Of a DNA stretch of 6,410 nucleotides, positions 5,564 through 6,410 are shown piece by piece (position 1 is the first letter of the stretch; each line of letters starts with the position of its first letter). A program made the position numbers and the translations under genes. The stretch lies in NCBI GenBank assembly GCA_027080245.1, contig JALWSN010000275.1, forward strand, positions 1-6,410, given 5' to 3'. The DNA is from Ignavibacteriales bacterium. GTDB taxonomy: Bacteria > Bacteroidota > Ignavibacteria > Ignavibacteriales > Melioribacteraceae. The notes below the pieces were generated by a model. The model had not been told where the DNA came from, searched no databases, and saw only the letters and a list, made by a program, of their open reading frames with translations.

Positions 5564-6410
5564 ACACTTTCCTCCGGAGTTGCTTTTCCTTCAATATTTT
5601 TGAGTTTTTCATACAAACGGAATCGCCTTCTTTCAATGCCTCCAATCGCCAGAGTAAGAATAATCAACCCTACGAACGCGCCGATAAATTCAAGCAAAAT
5701 ATTGACGTAAACGGAGGCGGTTGCCAATGGCATTTGGTGATTAAAAACAAGATACAAAGCCTTCAAATAATAGCGCAGCGGGAAAATTCCGCCAAGCCAA
5801 TACGGAAAATGCGCCATTTGTTCCAGCGGCACCAAAAAGCCCGAGTACATGAAAGCAGGCATTACAATTAAAGTAATCAACGCCGCAAGGGCTATTACGC
5901 TGTTAAGGTTCAGCGTAATGAAAGCCGAAATGCTTTCCATTGCCAGCACGAGCAACGAAATTACCAGAACCGTGTCCCAGATATTTGGCGGAATGGGTAT
6001 GTGAAAAATGTACATTGTGGTAAAAAAGGCGGTTGAAATTGCCGTTGTTACCATTATCCATGAGGTAATAAAAGGAATTATTACCGCCTTCAGAGGCATT
6101 TGTCTTGCGTGTTTCAACGCCGGCATTAAACCCTTTACCTGCTTTTGATTTGCCTTTAGGGCTAAAAGAATAATCAACATCGAAACAATCTGCATCGCCA
6201 AACCCATGAATGCCGGGAGCATTGAGGATTCCATGTTCATTGTGGGCGAATAAAAAACGCGCCTACTTACCGAAAGCATTGGCATTTTAGCGTGCCTTAC
6301 GTTTGGAATTACGCCCAGACTTTCAACCGGAATGTGCATTCCGTATTGCATGTTCAACGTCATTACAATCATCTTAAGCGTTCCAAGGGATAATTTGGGA
6401 ACAATGGGAT
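5560..6410 (-). CDS. ABC-2 type transporter permease, 5' end outside window
   Basis: At least 282 residues; the frame stays open to the window edge, with residues PIVPKLSLGTLK before the first in-window Met at 6372, so the true start is not here. Numbering from that Met, five hydrophobic segments are seen (about 50-72, 93-122, 133-155, 157-180, 222-246). They follow the end of a periplasmic region (RRVFYSPTMNMESSMLP), as in ABC-2 permeases of the YhhJ/YbhS kind, which are usually about 370-400 residues. MPAFMYSGFLVPLEQMAHFP and then FPLRYYLKAL (171-206) fit the re-entrant/loop segment typical of the family. The charged tail is cytoplasmic. It would form the inner-membrane path of an exporter, with an ABC ATPase and a membrane-fusion protein probably encoded upstream and the TolC-like protein (4-nt overlap) as exit duct. 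The substrate is unknown. Confidence 0.88.
   Translation of the reverse strand, partial: PIVPKLSLGTLKMIVMTLNMQYGMHIPVESLGVIPNVRHAKMPMLSVSRRVFYSPTMNMESSMLPAFMGLAMQIVSMLIILLALKANQKQVKGLMPALKHARQMPLKAVIIPFITSWIMVTTAISTAFFTTMYIFHIPIPPNIWDTVLVISLLVLAMESISAFITLNLNSVIALAALITLIVMPAFMYSGFLVPLEQMAHFPYWLGGIFPLRYYLKALYLVFNHQMPLATASVYVNILLEFIGAFVGLIILTLAIGGIERRRFRLYEKLKNIEGKATPEESV

Noticed and set aside
5458..5871. 137-codon rightward frame opposite the TolC and permease genes
   Set aside because: It is antisense to two well-supported genes, with a low-complexity composition typical of a shadow frame.

Overview
The window comes from a diderm (Gram-negative-type) bacterium: it encodes a TolC-type outer-membrane channel, a sigma-54 (RpoN) activator and strong Shine-Dalgarno sites. 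Composition leans A+T with many TTA, ATT and AAA codons. The gene mix would suit the Ignavibacteria/Chlorobi neighbourhood or another anaerobic lineage, but no rRNA or marker gene is present, so this placement is a low-confidence guess.

Left part, + strand (1-2198). The window opens on the last 43 residues of a sensor histidine kinase. Its stop is followed 8 nt later by a full-length NtrC-type response regulator (receiver, sigma-54 AAA+ domain with GAFTGA, Fis-type helix-turn-helix). After it lies a 222-bp intergenic region that looks like a complete sigma-54 control region. It has two related perfect 13-bp palindromes with centres 63 bp apart, then a -24/-12 element (TGGCACG-N4-GTGC), a short leader and a 9-nt perfect Shine-Dalgarno sequence. 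The gene it drives encodes a 110-residue, four-helix membrane protein of the SPW-repeat type, closed by a strong intrinsic terminator. The simplest reading is a self-contained signalling unit in which the kinase and regulator switch on the small membrane protein next door.

Right part, - strand (6410 down to 2328). A convergent, tightly packed set of genes reads leftwards: ABC-2 type permease (5' end outside the window), TolC-like outer-membrane factor (overlapping the permease by ATGA), a small CMD/AhpD-like protein, a tandem universal stress protein, and a second, longer CMD/AhpD-like protein. Gaps of 15-24 nt and the absence of any terminator between them argue for one transcript. Its promoter, and probably the ABC ATPase and membrane-fusion genes, lie beyond the right edge. 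The operon couples an export machine to cytoplasmic proteins of stress and thiol-redox type.

The two halves converge on about 200 bp of A+T-rich DNA (2126-2327) holding the terminator and a weak inverted repeat. Most worth a second look are the sigma-54 control region and its phased palindromes, the two AhpD-like proteins with non-standard active sites around a Usp protein in an efflux operon, and the atypical Walker A of the regulator. No mobile element, CRISPR array, tRNA or rRNA was seen.
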